NCBI RefSeq assembly: GCF_039534915.1
Contig: NZ_BAAAWE010000001.1
Coordinates: forward strand, 5,394,001 to 5,458,000
Length of the DNA stretch: 64,000 bases
Reading direction: 5' to 3'
Source: Streptomyces roseofulvus
GTDB taxonomy: Bacteria > Actinomycetota > Actinomycetes > Streptomycetales > Streptomycetaceae
In this document: one piece after another, positions 43,728 through 51,889 of the stretch
Position numbering within the stretch: position 1 is the stretch's first letter
Layout of the letters: each line of letters starts with the position of its first letter
Notes under the pieces: model-generated
Told to the model about the DNA's origin: nothing
Seen by the model: only the letters and a program-made list of their open reading frames with translations
Database searches by the model: none
Position numbers and translations under genes: made by a program

Positions 43728-45254
43728 ATGACCACACTCGTACACGGCTCGGACACCCTGACCCGTGACGCGCTCACGGTGCTCCAGCCCGGCTTCGTCG
43801 GCACCACCGCCCCCGACTGGCTGCTCCGCCGGATCGGCGAGGGCCTGTCCTCCGTCGGCCTCTTCGGCCGGAACGTCGTCAGCCCCGACCAGCTCGCCCG
43901 CCTCACCGCGCAGCTCCGCGCCGAGCGGGAGGACGTCCTCGTCGCCATCGACGAGGAGGGCGGCGACGTCACCCGCCTGGAGGTCAACGAGGGCTCGTCC
44001 TTCCCGGGCAACTACGCCCTGGGCCGGGTCGACGACGTCGAGCTGACCCGGGCCGTCGCCCGCGAGCTCGGCCGCCGGCTGATCGCCTGCGGGATCGACC
44101 TCAACTGGGCGCCCTCGGCCGACGTGAACTCCAACGCCGAGAACCCGGTCATCGGCGTCCGCTCCTTCGGACCGGACCCGGACCTGGTCGCCCGGCACAC
44201 CGTGGCGTACGTCGACGGCCTCCAGGGCGTCGGGGTCGCCGCCTGCACCAAGCACTTCCCCGGACACGGCGACACCAACGTCGACTCGCACGACGCGCTG
44301 CCCCGGATCGATGTGGACCTCGCCACACTGCACGCCCGTGAGCTGGTGCCTTTCCGCGCGGCCGTCGCCGCCGGTACCAAAGCGGTCATGAGCGCGCATA
44401 TCCTGCTCTCCGCGCTCGACACCGAACGTCCGGCCACCCTGAGCCCGCAGATCCTCACCGGTCTGCTCCGCCAGGAGCTGGGCTTCGACGGCCTGATCGT
44501 CACCGACGGCATGGAGATGCAGGCCGTCGCGGCGACGTACGGCATCGAGCGCGGATCCGTCCTCGCGATCGCCGCGGGCGCCGACGCCATCTGCGTCGGC
44601 GGCGGGCTGTGCGACGAGGACACCGTGCTGCGGCTGCGCGACGCGCTCGTCTCCGCGGTACGGACCGGTGAACTGCCCGAGGAGCGGCTGGCCGACGCCG
44701 CGGCGCGCGTGCGCGCCCTGGCGGCCTGGACCCAGGCGCACCGGGCGAGGGGGGCTGGATCGGTGCCGGGCGCGGCAGTGCAGGAGGGGACCGCGCCCGG
44801 CGCCGACATCGGACTCGTGGCGGCCCGCCGGGCCCTGCGGATCACCAAGGGCGACGGGCTCTACACCCCGGTGTCGAGCGCTCCGTTCGTCGCCTCCTTC
44901 ACCCCGGTCGCCAACTTCGCGGTCGGCGACGAGACCCCGTGGGGCGTCGCCGCCGAGCTGGACCGGCTGCTGCCGGGCACCGCGTCCGGCTCCTTCGACG
45001 CCGAGGCCACCGTGGAGTCGGTGCTCGCGGCGGCGGGGGAGCGGCGGATCGTCGCGGTCGTCCGCGACCTCCACCGGCACCCCTGGATGACCGCGGCGCT
45101 GGACGGCCTGGTCGCCGTCCGCCCCGACACCGTGGTCGTCGAGATGGGCCTGAACGAGGCGGAGCCGCGCGGCGCCCTGCACATCGCGACCCACGGCGCC
45201 GCCCGGGTCTGCGGCCGGGCCGCGGCGGAGGCCGTGGTCGGCACCGGCGCCTGA
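43728..45254 (+). CDS. dasD: beta-N-acetylglucosaminidase, glycoside hydrolase family 3
   Basis: 508 residues. The GH3 N-acetylglucosaminidase motif KHFPGHGDTNVDSH (GlcNAc-binding and catalytic His/Asp) and the nucleophile Asp in VTDGMEMQAVA are present. No signal peptide, so it acts in the cytoplasm on imported chitobiose, releasing GlcNAc. A C-terminal domain of ~170 residues is less conserved. It follows dasC by nine bases. Confidence 0.93.
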   Translation: MTTLVHGSDTLTRDALTVLQPGFVGTTAPDWLLRRIGEGLSSVGLFGRNVVSPDQLARLTAQLRAEREDVLVAIDEEGGDVTRLEVNEGSSFPGNYALGRVDDVELTRAVARELGRRLIACGIDLNWAPSADVNSNAENPVIGVRSFGPDPDLVARHTVAYVDGLQGVGVAACTKHFPGHGDTNVDSHDALPRIDVDLATLHARELVPFRAAVAAGTKAVMSAHILLSALDTERPATLSPQILTGLLRQELGFDGLIVTDGMEMQAVAATYGIERGSVLAIAAGADAICVGGGLCDEDTVLRLRDALVSAVRTGELPEERLADAAARVRALAAWTQAHRARGAGSVPGAAVQEGTAPGADIGLVAARRALRITKGDGLYTPVSSAPFVASFTPVANFAVGDETPWGVAAELDRLLPGTASGSFDAEATVESVLAAAGERRIVAVVRDLHRHPWMTAALDGLVAVRPDTVVVEMGLNEAEPRGALHIATHGAARVCGRAAAEAVVGTGA

Positions 45255-45302
45255 CGGACTCCGGTACGCCCGTACGTCCGGCGCCCGCAGGCCCGTACGC
45301 GA

Positions 45303-45337
45303 AGGGGCCCGGCACCTGATCCAGGTGCCGGGCCCCT
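45303..45337. terminator. bidirectional stem-loop between dasD and nagB
   Basis: A perfect 16-bp stem with an ATC loop between convergent genes. It can act for both. Confidence 0.85.
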
Positions 45338-45362
45338 GACGTGTGCCGGGGTGATCCGGGGA

Positions 45363-46148
45363 TCAGATGCCCTGCCAGGAGGGCTTGTTCGCGTAGGTGT
45401 GGCGGAAGTAGTCCGCGAGCTTCAGCTTGGAGGCGGCGGCCTCGTCCACGACCACGGTGGCGTGCGGGTGGAGCTGGAGCGCGGAGGCCGGGACGAGCGC
45501 GGCGACGGGACCCTCGACGGTCTGCGCGACGGCCTCGGCCTTGCCCTCGCCGGTGGCGAGCAGCACCAGGTGGCGGGCCTCCAGGATGGTGCCGATGCCC
45601 TGGGTGATGACGTGGTGCGGGACCTGGTCGATGTCGTCGTCGAAGAAGCGGGCGTTGTCCACCCGGGTCTGCTCGGTCAGCGTCTTGATGCGGGTGCGGG
45701 AGGCGAGCGAGGAGCAGGGCTCGTTGAAGCCGATGTGCCCGTCGGTGCCGATGCCGAGGATCTGGAGGTCCACGCCGCCGGCGTCGACGAGCGCCTTGTC
45801 GTACGCCTCGCAGGCCGCCTGGACGTCCTCGGCGGAGCCGTCGGGGCCCATGAAGTGGTCCTCCGGGAGGCCGAGCGGCTCCACCACCTGGCGCAGCACC
45901 GTGGAGCGGTACGACTCCGGGTGCCCGGCGGGCAGCCCCACGTACTCGTCCAGCTGGGCGATGCGCGCCCGGGAGGCGTCGACCGATCCGGCCCGCACCT
46001 GGGCGATCAGGGCGTCGTAGATCGGGATCGGGGTCGAGCCGGTGGCCACGCCGAGCAGCGCGTCGGGCTTGCGGCGCAGGAGGCCGGCGATGCCGTCCGC
46101 GATGAGCTCTCCGCCCGCCTTGGCGTCCTTGACGATGACAACTTCCAC
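45363..46148 (-). CDS. nagB: glucosamine-6-phosphate deaminase
   Basis: 261 residues. Family motifs are LGVATGSTP, LDEYVGLP and LGIGTDGHIGFNEP. The enzyme converts glucosamine-6-phosphate to fructose-6-phosphate and ammonia, the last step linking GlcNAc to glycolysis. A DasR operator lies about 41 bases upstream (46189-46204), so the step is under the same control as chitobiose import. ATG 46148 is used. Confidence 0.96.
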   Translation of the reverse strand: MEVVIVKDAKAGGELIADGIAGLLRRKPDALLGVATGSTPIPIYDALIAQVRAGSVDASRARIAQLDEYVGLPAGHPESYRSTVLRQVVEPLGLPEDHFMGPDGSAEDVQAACEAYDKALVDAGGVDLQILGIGTDGHIGFNEPCSSLASRTRIKTLTEQTRVDNARFFDDDIDQVPHHVITQGIGTILEARHLVLLATGEGKAEAVAQTVEGPVAALVPASALQLHPHATVVVDEAAASKLKLADYFRHTYANKPSWQGI

Positions 46149-46188
46149 GCTGTGCCTGCCGATCTGGTGAGGGGCTGGGGAGGGGCCA

Positions 46189-46204
46189 TGTGGTATAGAC
46201 CAAT
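46189..46204. promoter_or_regulatory. DasR operator (dre) at nagB
   Basis: TGTGGTATAGACCAAT, with the core TGGTATAGACCA differing from the consensus at one central base. It lies just upstream of nagB on the minus strand. Confidence 0.85.
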
Positions 46205-46389
46205 CAAAGTCCCAATCTAGCAGAGGGAGGCCCGTCTCCTCATGCCGTTCCGCACCCCGGACGGCCCGCGCCTCCGGCCCCCTCCATCGTCGGCCGCACC
46301 CCCCTCCCCAGCCACTCGAACCCCACCGCCACCACCCCGGCGCCCGCCCCCATGCCGGGCACCGAGGCGGACGGCCGGGGCCGGGCCCC

Positions 46390-47142
46390 TCAGGTCAGCG
46401 AGCCCCCCGTCGCGTCGATCCAGGCCCCCGTGACCCAGCGGGCGTCGTCCGAGGCGAGGAAGGCCACCACGTCGGCTATCTCCGCCGGCGTCCCGACCCC
46501 GCCGAGCGCCGACATCGCCGCCGCGCCCGCCCACGCCTCCTCGCCGCCCCGCAGCCATCCCGCGTTGATGTCCGTGTCCACGATCCCCGGCGCCACCGCG
46601 TTCACCGTGATCCGGCGCGGGCCGAGCACCTTCGACAGGTCCCGCGTGAAGACGTCCAGGGCCGCCTTCGCCATCGAGTAGGCGATCAGGTCCGGCATCA
46701 GCGCCGCCCTGCTCAGCCCCGTCGACACGTTCACGATCCGGCCCCCGTCCCGCAGCCGCTCCGCACCCAGCTGCGCGAGGAAGAACGGCGCCTTCGTGTT
46801 GACCGCGAACACCCGATCGAACTCCTCCTCGCCGATCGCCCCGAAGGGTCGCGTGGCGGCGATGCCCGCGTTGTTCACCAGGATGTCCAGCCCCTCCGCC
46901 CGTGCGTCGAAGGCCGCCCACAGCGCCGCCGCGTCCCCCGGCGCGCCCAGTTCCTGCCCGATCGCGAACGCCTCGCCGCCCGCCGCCTCGATCGCCGCGA
47001 CCGTCTCCTTGGCCGCCGCCTCGTTGGTCCCGTAGTGCACCGCGACCCGCGCGCCGTCCCGGCCCAGCCGCTCTGCGATCCCGCGCCCGATGCCCCGGCT
47101 CGCGCCCGTGACCAGTGCCGTCTTCCCCGTGAGCACGCCCAT
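46390..47142 (-). CDS. short-chain dehydrogenase/reductase
   Basis: 250 residues of a classical SDR: TGASRGIGRG near the N-terminus, NNAG, catalytic Ser in NVSTG and YSMAK for Tyr/Lys. The end ATGGSLT is typical of 3-oxoacyl-ACP reductase-like SDRs that act on small carbonyl or quinone substrates. Divergent from a TetR gene with a short intergenic region containing inverted repeats, so probably regulated by it. Confidence 0.85.
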   Translation of the reverse strand: MGVLTGKTALVTGASRGIGRGIAERLGRDGARVAVHYGTNEAAAKETVAAIEAAGGEAFAIGQELGAPGDAAALWAAFDARAEGLDILVNNAGIAATRPFGAIGEEEFDRVFAVNTKAPFFLAQLGAERLRDGGRIVNVSTGLSRAALMPDLIAYSMAKAALDVFTRDLSKVLGPRRITVNAVAPGIVDTDINAGWLRGGEEAWAGAAAMSALGGVGTPAEIADVVAFLASDDARWVTGAWIDATGGSLT

Positions 47143-47166
47143 GGCGACGCCCCCCTCATTTACTAG

Positions 47167-47205
47167 CGGTCGTTACAGAAAGACCGTACCCCATGATCCG
47201 TAACG
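47167..47205. promoter_or_regulatory. inverted repeats between the SDR and TetR genes
   Basis: CGGTC/GACCG (47167-47171 and 47182-47186) and CGTTAC/GTAACG (47171-47176 and 47200-47205) lie between the two starts. A TATAGAAT -10-like sequence (47211-47218) precedes the TetR start. These are candidate TetR operators; I cannot tell which is bound. Confidence 0.45.
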
Positions 47206-47224
47206 CGCGCTATAGAATTCGCCC

Positions 47225-47830
47225 ATGGCGACGAAACAGCGCGGCCGCCCCCGCTCCTTCGACCGGCCCACGGCCCTGGAGCAGGCGACGATGGCCTTCT
47301 GGGAGCACGGCTACGAGACGACCTCCGTCTCCGACCTCACCCGGGTCATGGGCATTAGCGCCCCGAGCCTCTACGCGGCCTTCGGTGACAAGCGGACCCT
47401 CTTCGAGGAGGTCGTGGCGGAGTACGTGGTCTCGCACGGCGCCTTCGCCACCCGCGCCTTCGAGGAGGAGTCCACCGCCCGCGCCGCCGTGGCGCGCATG
47501 CTCCGCGAGGCGGCCGTCGCCTACACCGCGGCCGGCCATCCGCCGGGCTGCCTGGTGATCTCCGCCGCCGTCAACTGCTCGACCCCCCAGGTCGAGGAGG
47601 CGCTCCGCACCCGGCGCAACGCGAATCTGGCCGCCATCGAGGACCGGATCCGCCGCGACGTCGAGGCCGGCGAGTTGCCCGCCGCCACCGACCCGGGCGT
47701 CCTCGCGCGCCTCAGCGGAGCCGTGCTCCAGGGCATGTCCCAGCAGGCCCGCGACGGGGCGACGGCGGAGGAGCTGACGGCGGTGGCCGAGTCGGCGATG
47801 CGCGCCTGGCCGCCGCCCCCGGGGCCCTGA
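47225..47830 (+). CDS. TetR-family regulator, divergent from the SDR gene
   Basis: 201 residues. Helix-turn-helix: TTSVSDLTRVMGISAPSLYAAFGDK, followed by a ligand domain with a Cys-containing PPGCLVISAAVNCS stretch, as in the AcrR/EthR-like subset that controls adjacent oxidoreductases. ATG 47225 has no strong site. Probably a repressor of itself and the divergent SDR. Confidence 0.85.
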   Translation: MATKQRGRPRSFDRPTALEQATMAFWEHGYETTSVSDLTRVMGISAPSLYAAFGDKRTLFEEVVAEYVVSHGAFATRAFEEESTARAAVARMLREAAVAYTAAGHPPGCLVISAAVNCSTPQVEEALRTRRNANLAAIEDRIRRDVEAGELPAATDPGVLARLSGAVLQGMSQQARDGATAEELTAVAESAMRAWPPPPGP

Positions 47831-47879
47831 GGCGTCACCCCGGAAACGACCGCGGGCCGCGGCGCCTGGCGGGACCCTC

Positions 47880-48060
47880 AACCCGCCCGGCACCGCAGCC
47901 CGGGTGTGCCCGGCCGGGGGTGTGCGGACCCTCGGCCGTGAAGGGAGGTCTCGGCGCAGTCAGGGCAGAGAGCGCCGGGTACCTCGTCCATCCTCCTGTG
48001 CGGGGAGGATGGAGGCTGTGTGAAGTTCGATGCGCTCATTGTGGACTAGACCATTCTCGT
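47880..48060. ncRNA. possible small RNA locus (scr5239-like)
   Basis: From memory, S. coelicolor carries the 159-nt small RNA scr5239 in the intergenic region just before the equivalent sensor kinase gene. Here the region holds a perfect 10-bp hairpin (TCCATCCTCC 47987-47996 with complement 48004-48013) and a DasR-type operator at its right end. I cannot recall the scr5239 sequence, so neither identity nor strand is established. Confidence 0.35.
48041..48055. promoter_or_regulatory. DasR operator (dre) before the sensor kinase/sRNA locus
   Basis: GTGGACTAGACCATT, with the core TGGACTAGACCA differing from the consensus at one base. About 110 bases before the kinase start. Confidence 0.75.
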
Positions 48061-48126
48061 CTGTCCATCCACCTGAACGCGGTGTTTCCGGGGCCATCCT
48101 CCAACACGGAGCCCGGGAGATCCAGG

Positions 48127-48156
48127 TTCACCAGCCGTTAATTCCGCGGGTACGCT
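48127..48156 (+). promoter_or_regulatory. promoter of the sensor kinase gene
   Basis: TTCACC at 48127-48132 and TACGCT at 48151-48156, 18 bases apart. The GTG start begins six bases after the -10, so the transcript is probably leaderless. Confidence 0.6.
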
Positions 48157-48162
48157 CGCACC

Positions 48163-49638
48163 GTGCCCTCCATGAACGACCTCGTCCGCCAGCACACCGC
48201 CCTGAGCGACTCCGATCTGGAGTGGCTCCACCTGCTGGTGTCGGAGTGGCAGCTGCTCTCCGACCTCTCCTTCGCCGACCTCGTCCTGTGGGTCCCCACC
48301 CTCGACGGCACCCGGTACGTCTCCGTCGCCCAGATGCGCCCGAACACCGGCCCCACCTCCTACCAGGACGACATGGTCGGCCACCTGGTCCCGCGTGGCC
48401 GCCGACCGCTCCTGGACGCCGCCCTCGACGAGGGCCGGATCGTCCGCGAGGGCGACCCCGAGTGGCGCGAGGAGGTGCCGGTCCGCGTCGAGTCGATCCC
48501 CGTACGCCGCGAGGGCCGCGTCCTCGGCGTGATCGCCCGCAACACCAACCTGCTGACCGTCCGCACCCCCTCCCGGCTGGAGCTCACCTACCTCCAGTCG
48601 GCCTCCGACCTCGCCCAGATGATCGCGGCCGGCGCCTTCCCCTACCCCGGCGAACAGTCCGACATGGACTCCCTGCCGCGGGCCGGCGACGGCCTGGTCC
48701 GGCTGGACGCCGACGGCATGGTCCAGTACGCCTCGCCCAACGCCCTCTCCGCCTACCACCGGCTCGGCCTCGCCGCCGACCTGGTCGGCCAGCACCTCGG
48801 GCAGATCACCGCCGAACTGGCCCCCTCCCGCGGCCCGGTCGACGAGGCCCTGGTCAAACTCGCCTCCGGCTACGCCCCGAGGAACTTCGAGGTGGAGGGC
48901 AGCGGCGGGGTCATCCAGCTGCGCGCCATCCCGCTCAAGCCCAAGGGCAGCCGGATCGGTTCGCTCGTCCTCCTCCGGGACGTCACCGAACTGCGCCGCC
49001 GCGAGCGCGAGTTGATCACCAAGGACGCCACCATCCGGGAGATTCACCACCGGGTGAAGAACAACCTCCAGACGGTGGCGGCCCTGTTGCGGCTCCAGGC
49101 CCGCCGGATGGACTCCGACCGCGGCCGCGAGGCGCTCAACGAGGCGGTCCGGCGCGTCGGTTCGATCGCCATCGTCCATGAGACGCTGTCCCAGAACCTG
49201 GACGAGCGGGTCGAGTTCGACGAGATCGCCGACCGGGTCATCGCGATGGTCGCCGAGATCTCCCCGGGCAAGGTCACCTGCCGGCGCAACGGCCGCTTCG
49301 GCATCCTGGACGCGGAGGTCGCCACCCCGCTCTCCATGGTCCTCACCGAGATCCTGCAGAACGCCCTGGAACACGCCTTCGCCCCGGGCGAGCACGGCAC
49401 GGTCGAGGTCAACGCGGTCCGCGGCGAGCCCCGCCCCGACGCCCGGCTCCTCATCACCGTCCGGGACGACGGCCGCGGCCTGCCCGAGGGCTTCGACCCG
49501 CAGACCGCCGGCAACCTCGGCCTCCAGATCGTACGCACCCTGGTCGAAGGGGAGTTGGGCGGCACCTTCGACATGCGGCCCGGCAGCGAGGGCGGGACGA
49601 AGGTGGTCCTGGACATCCCGGTGCGCCCGCAGAAGTGA
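48163..49638 (+). CDS. PdtaS-like cytosolic sensor histidine kinase
   Basis: 491 residues. An N-terminal GAF-like sensor (~residues 30-165) and a PAS-like domain (~180-280) precede a HisKA_2 dimerisation domain with EIHHRVKNNLQT (phospho-acceptor near His295) and an HATPase with LTEILQNALEHAF and DDGRGLPEG. No membrane segment. It matches mycobacterial PdtaS, whose partner PdtaR is an ANTAR RNA-binding antiterminator; none is encoded next to it. GTG 48163 or ATG 48172 may start. A DasR operator lies upstream. Confidence 0.9.
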   Translation: MPSMNDLVRQHTALSDSDLEWLHLLVSEWQLLSDLSFADLVLWVPTLDGTRYVSVAQMRPNTGPTSYQDDMVGHLVPRGRRPLLDAALDEGRIVREGDPEWREEVPVRVESIPVRREGRVLGVIARNTNLLTVRTPSRLELTYLQSASDLAQMIAAGAFPYPGEQSDMDSLPRAGDGLVRLDADGMVQYASPNALSAYHRLGLAADLVGQHLGQITAELAPSRGPVDEALVKLASGYAPRNFEVEGSGGVIQLRAIPLKPKGSRIGSLVLLRDVTELRRRERELITKDATIREIHHRVKNNLQTVAALLRLQARRMDSDRGREALNEAVRRVGSIAIVHETLSQNLDERVEFDEIADRVIAMVAEISPGKVTCRRNGRFGILDAEVATPLSMVLTEILQNALEHAFAPGEHGTVEVNAVRGEPRPDARLLITVRDDGRGLPEGFDPQTAGNLGLQIVRTLVEGELGGTFDMRPGSEGGTKVVLDIPVRPQK

Positions 49639-49688
49639 CCCGCAGGGACGGGCCCCGCGTGGTCCGTACCTTTGATCACGCACAGCAG

Positions 49689-49724
49689 CGAGCCCCGGAC
49701 CGAAGTGAATCGGTCCGGGGCTCG
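49689..49724. terminator. stem-loop between the kinase gene and wblE
   Basis: A perfect 15-bp stem (CGAGCCCCGGACCGA and complement) with an AGTGAA loop between convergent genes. Confidence 0.8.
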
Positions 49725-49822
49725 AATGCTGTGGGGTACTGCTTACTGCTGCGCGCTGCGGCTCGGGGGCGGTGAGTGCGTACACGGTGTACGCGCCGCG
49801 TGCCTCAGGCTGTGCAGGTGGC

Positions 49823-50080
49823 TCAGGCGCTGGCGTTGCGCGCCCGGTTGCGGGCGGCGCGGCGCTTCATCGCGCGGCGCTCGTCCTCGCTGAGGCCACC
49901 CCAGACGCCGGAGTCCTGGCCGGACTCGAGCGCCCACTGCAGGCACTGCTCCATGACGGGGCAGCGGCGGCAGACGGCCTTGGCTTCCTCGATCTGCAGC
50001 AGCGCAGGACCGGTGTTGCCGATGGGGAAGAACAGCTCGGGGTCTTCCTCACGACAAACGGCGTTGTGACGCCAGTCCAT
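49823..50080 (-). CDS. wblE: WhiB-like iron-sulfur protein WblE
   Basis: 85 residues. The four Fe-S Cys are C9, C37, C40 and C46 (AVCREEDP and AVCRRCPVMEQC), followed by the turn motif GVWGG (58-62) and a basic C-terminal tail. WhiB-like proteins bind a [4Fe-4S] cluster and act with sigma factors. The length and position match S. coelicolor WblE. GAGAGAGG precedes the ATG. The upstream region contains a GTGAACGCTTTCAC palindrome and a T8 tract. Confidence 0.95.
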   Translation of the reverse strand: MDWRHNAVCREEDPELFFPIGNTGPALLQIEEAKAVCRRCPVMEQCLQWALESGQDSGVWGGLSEDERRAMKRRAARNRARNASA

Positions 50081-50398
50081 GGCTGCTACCTCTCTCGGTT
50101 ATTACGTGCAAGTTGCTTGTGAATGTGAACGCTTTCACGAATCCCTCAACAAGTGAAGGGCCGACTGCCGGATGAACCGGTGTGGTCCTTGGAGTGAGGA
50201 GGGGTTCTGGCTCTCAGTGGAGGCCGGTCTTGCGGGCCGTCCCGATCGCCAAGAAGAGACTCGCAAACCTCGGCAGCGGATACAACCCCTTCCGGAAAGT
50301 TTTTTTTGATTCCTCGGTGTCGGCTAGGTCACAGCCGTACTTCTAAGGGGTGGATGCGCGCCTAAACGTTCGAGTGCAAGGACTTTCGGCCCTTCCAC
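50081..50398. other. intergenic region upstream of wblE
   Basis: 318 bases, notably AT-rich for this genome. It contains a 14-base palindrome (GTGAACGCTTTCAC, 50125-50138), a run of eight T (50300-50307) and the probable wblE promoter region. No gene. Confidence 0.6.
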
Positions 50399-51367
50399 TC
50401 ACACAATCACACGCAGTGCACGGCGTACGCCTGTGAACGTCACGCTGGTGCGCAGTCCGAGGTGGTCTCCGTCCATCTGGAGAGGGAGGGGCACCTTCGA
50501 ATGCAAGGTGAAGTCGGTCAGGTCGTGCAGAGTCGTGGCGTGCTTGCCGCGAGGGCCCCGTTCGGGGCTGGAAGTGAGCAGCTGGGTGGCGTACCGGGCC
50601 ACCGCCGGGGTGGAGAGCCGGCTCAGTCCGAGGACGTCGAGCGCGGTCTCGAAGGACGCCTCCGGGGACGCGTACACCGGGCGATTGCCCAGGTAGGTCC
50701 AGGGGGAGGTGTTGCAGATTATGGACAGGACCAGGTCCCGTACCGGCTCGGCGCCGGGCCGCTCCAGGGTGATCGTCCCGTGCCGCCGGTGCGGCTCCTC
50801 CAGGAACTGGCGGAGCACCTGGCGCAGATAGAGCGCGTGTGTGGACCGCTTCCCCTGTTCGCGCTGCTGTTCGACCCGGCCGACCACGCCGGCGTCGAAG
50901 CCGAGCCCGGCGCAGAAGGTGAACCAGCGGGCCGGCACCTCCTCGTCCGGGGTGTCCGGCGTCCCCGACGCCAGCCCGAGGCTCACCGTCCGGGCGCTCC
51001 GCTCGCGCAGCGCGTCGAGCAGGGCGCCGGTCGCCTCCACGGCGTCGTTCGGCAGCCCCAGCGCTCGGGCGAAGACATTGGTCGATCCGCCCGGCACGAC
51101 CGCGAGCCCGGGCAGCCGGTCCGGGTCGGGACCGTGGTGCAGCAGCCCGTTCACGACCTCGTTGACCGTGCCGTCGCCGCCGAGGGCCACGACCAGGTCG
51201 ATCTCGCCCGACTCGGCCGCCCGCCGGCCGAGGTCCCGCGCGTGCCCCCGGTACTCGGTGCTGACGGCCTCCAGCTTCATCTCGCTGGCCAGCGCGTGGA
51301 TCAGCACGTCACGGGTGCGGGCACTGGTGGTGGTGGCTGCCGGGTTGACCACGAGAAGTGCGCGCAT
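50399..51367 (-). CDS. diacylglycerol/lipid kinase family protein
   Basis: 322 residues. The DAGK catalytic domain shows VVNPAATT, the nucleotide-binding GGDGTVNEVVNG and PGGSTNVFARALG. These bacterial proteins phosphorylate diacylglycerol or a related lipid (DgkB/YegS type). ATG 51367. Divergent from a small membrane protein gene. Confidence 0.88.
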   Translation of the reverse strand: MRALLVVNPAATTTSARTRDVLIHALASEMKLEAVSTEYRGHARDLGRRAAESGEIDLVVALGGDGTVNEVVNGLLHHGPDPDRLPGLAVVPGGSTNVFARALGLPNDAVEATGALLDALRERSARTVSLGLASGTPDTPDEEVPARWFTFCAGLGFDAGVVGRVEQQREQGKRSTHALYLRQVLRQFLEEPHRRHGTITLERPGAEPVRDLVLSIICNTSPWTYLGNRPVYASPEASFETALDVLGLSRLSTPAVARYATQLLTSSPERGPRGKHATTLHDLTDFTLHSKVPLPLQMDGDHLGLRTSVTFTGVRRALRVIV

Positions 51368-51472
51368 GACCGCCAGCGTACCTACCCGGTGGTACCGATC
51401 CCACTCCCGCCCGCCCGGCGGACACCCCCGCCGGGCCCCGGACCGGCCGGCGTCCCCGTTACGCTGCCTCTC

Positions 51473-51886
51473 ATGAGCAGTACGGAGCAGACCCCCCGCC
51501 CCGCCCGCCTGGCCGCAGCCGCGGGAGTGGCCCTCGTCGAGGCCCTCGGGCTCCTCGCCGGCGGTGTGTACATGCTGGTGCGGACGCTGGCCGACGGCGG
51601 AGACCTGACCGGCGGCGTGACCGGCGGGGTCACCCTCGTCGCGCTCGGACTGATCCCGCTCGCCGCCGCCCGCGGGCTGTGGCGGCTGCGCTCCTGGAGC
51701 CGCGGCCCCGCCGTGATCACCCAGGTCCTCGCCCTGCCGGTCGCCTGGCAGATGCTCCAGTCCGACGGCGTGATCCCGTACGGCATCGTGCTCGCCGTGC
51801 TCGCCGTGACCGGGCTCGTCCTGCTGGTGAACCCGGCCACGACCGAGGCGCTCGGGATCCGGCGCCCCGGCCAGGACGCCTCCTGA
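51473..51886 (+). CDS. small integral membrane protein
   Basis: 137 residues with four predicted helices (for example VALVEALGLLAGGVYMLV and IVLAVLAVTGLVLLV). ATG 51473 has a -10-like TACGCT seven bases upstream, again suggesting a leaderless mRNA. Family not recognised. The gene ends just before sigH on the opposite strand (convergent). Confidence 0.75.
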   Translation: MSSTEQTPRPARLAAAAGVALVEALGLLAGGVYMLVRTLADGGDLTGGVTGGVTLVALGLIPLAAARGLWRLRSWSRGPAVITQVLALPVAWQMLQSDGVIPYGIVLAVLAVTGLVLLVNPATTEALGIRRPGQDAS

Positions 51887-51889
51887 TCC

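Larger units (their letters stand above)
47831..48162. other. intergenic region before the sensor kinase gene
   Basis: 332 bases with a stable hairpin, a DasR operator and a leaderless-type promoter (each listed separately). The 5' half (about 47831-47940) shows only G/C-rich short repeats. I found no protein gene. Confidence 0.6.
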
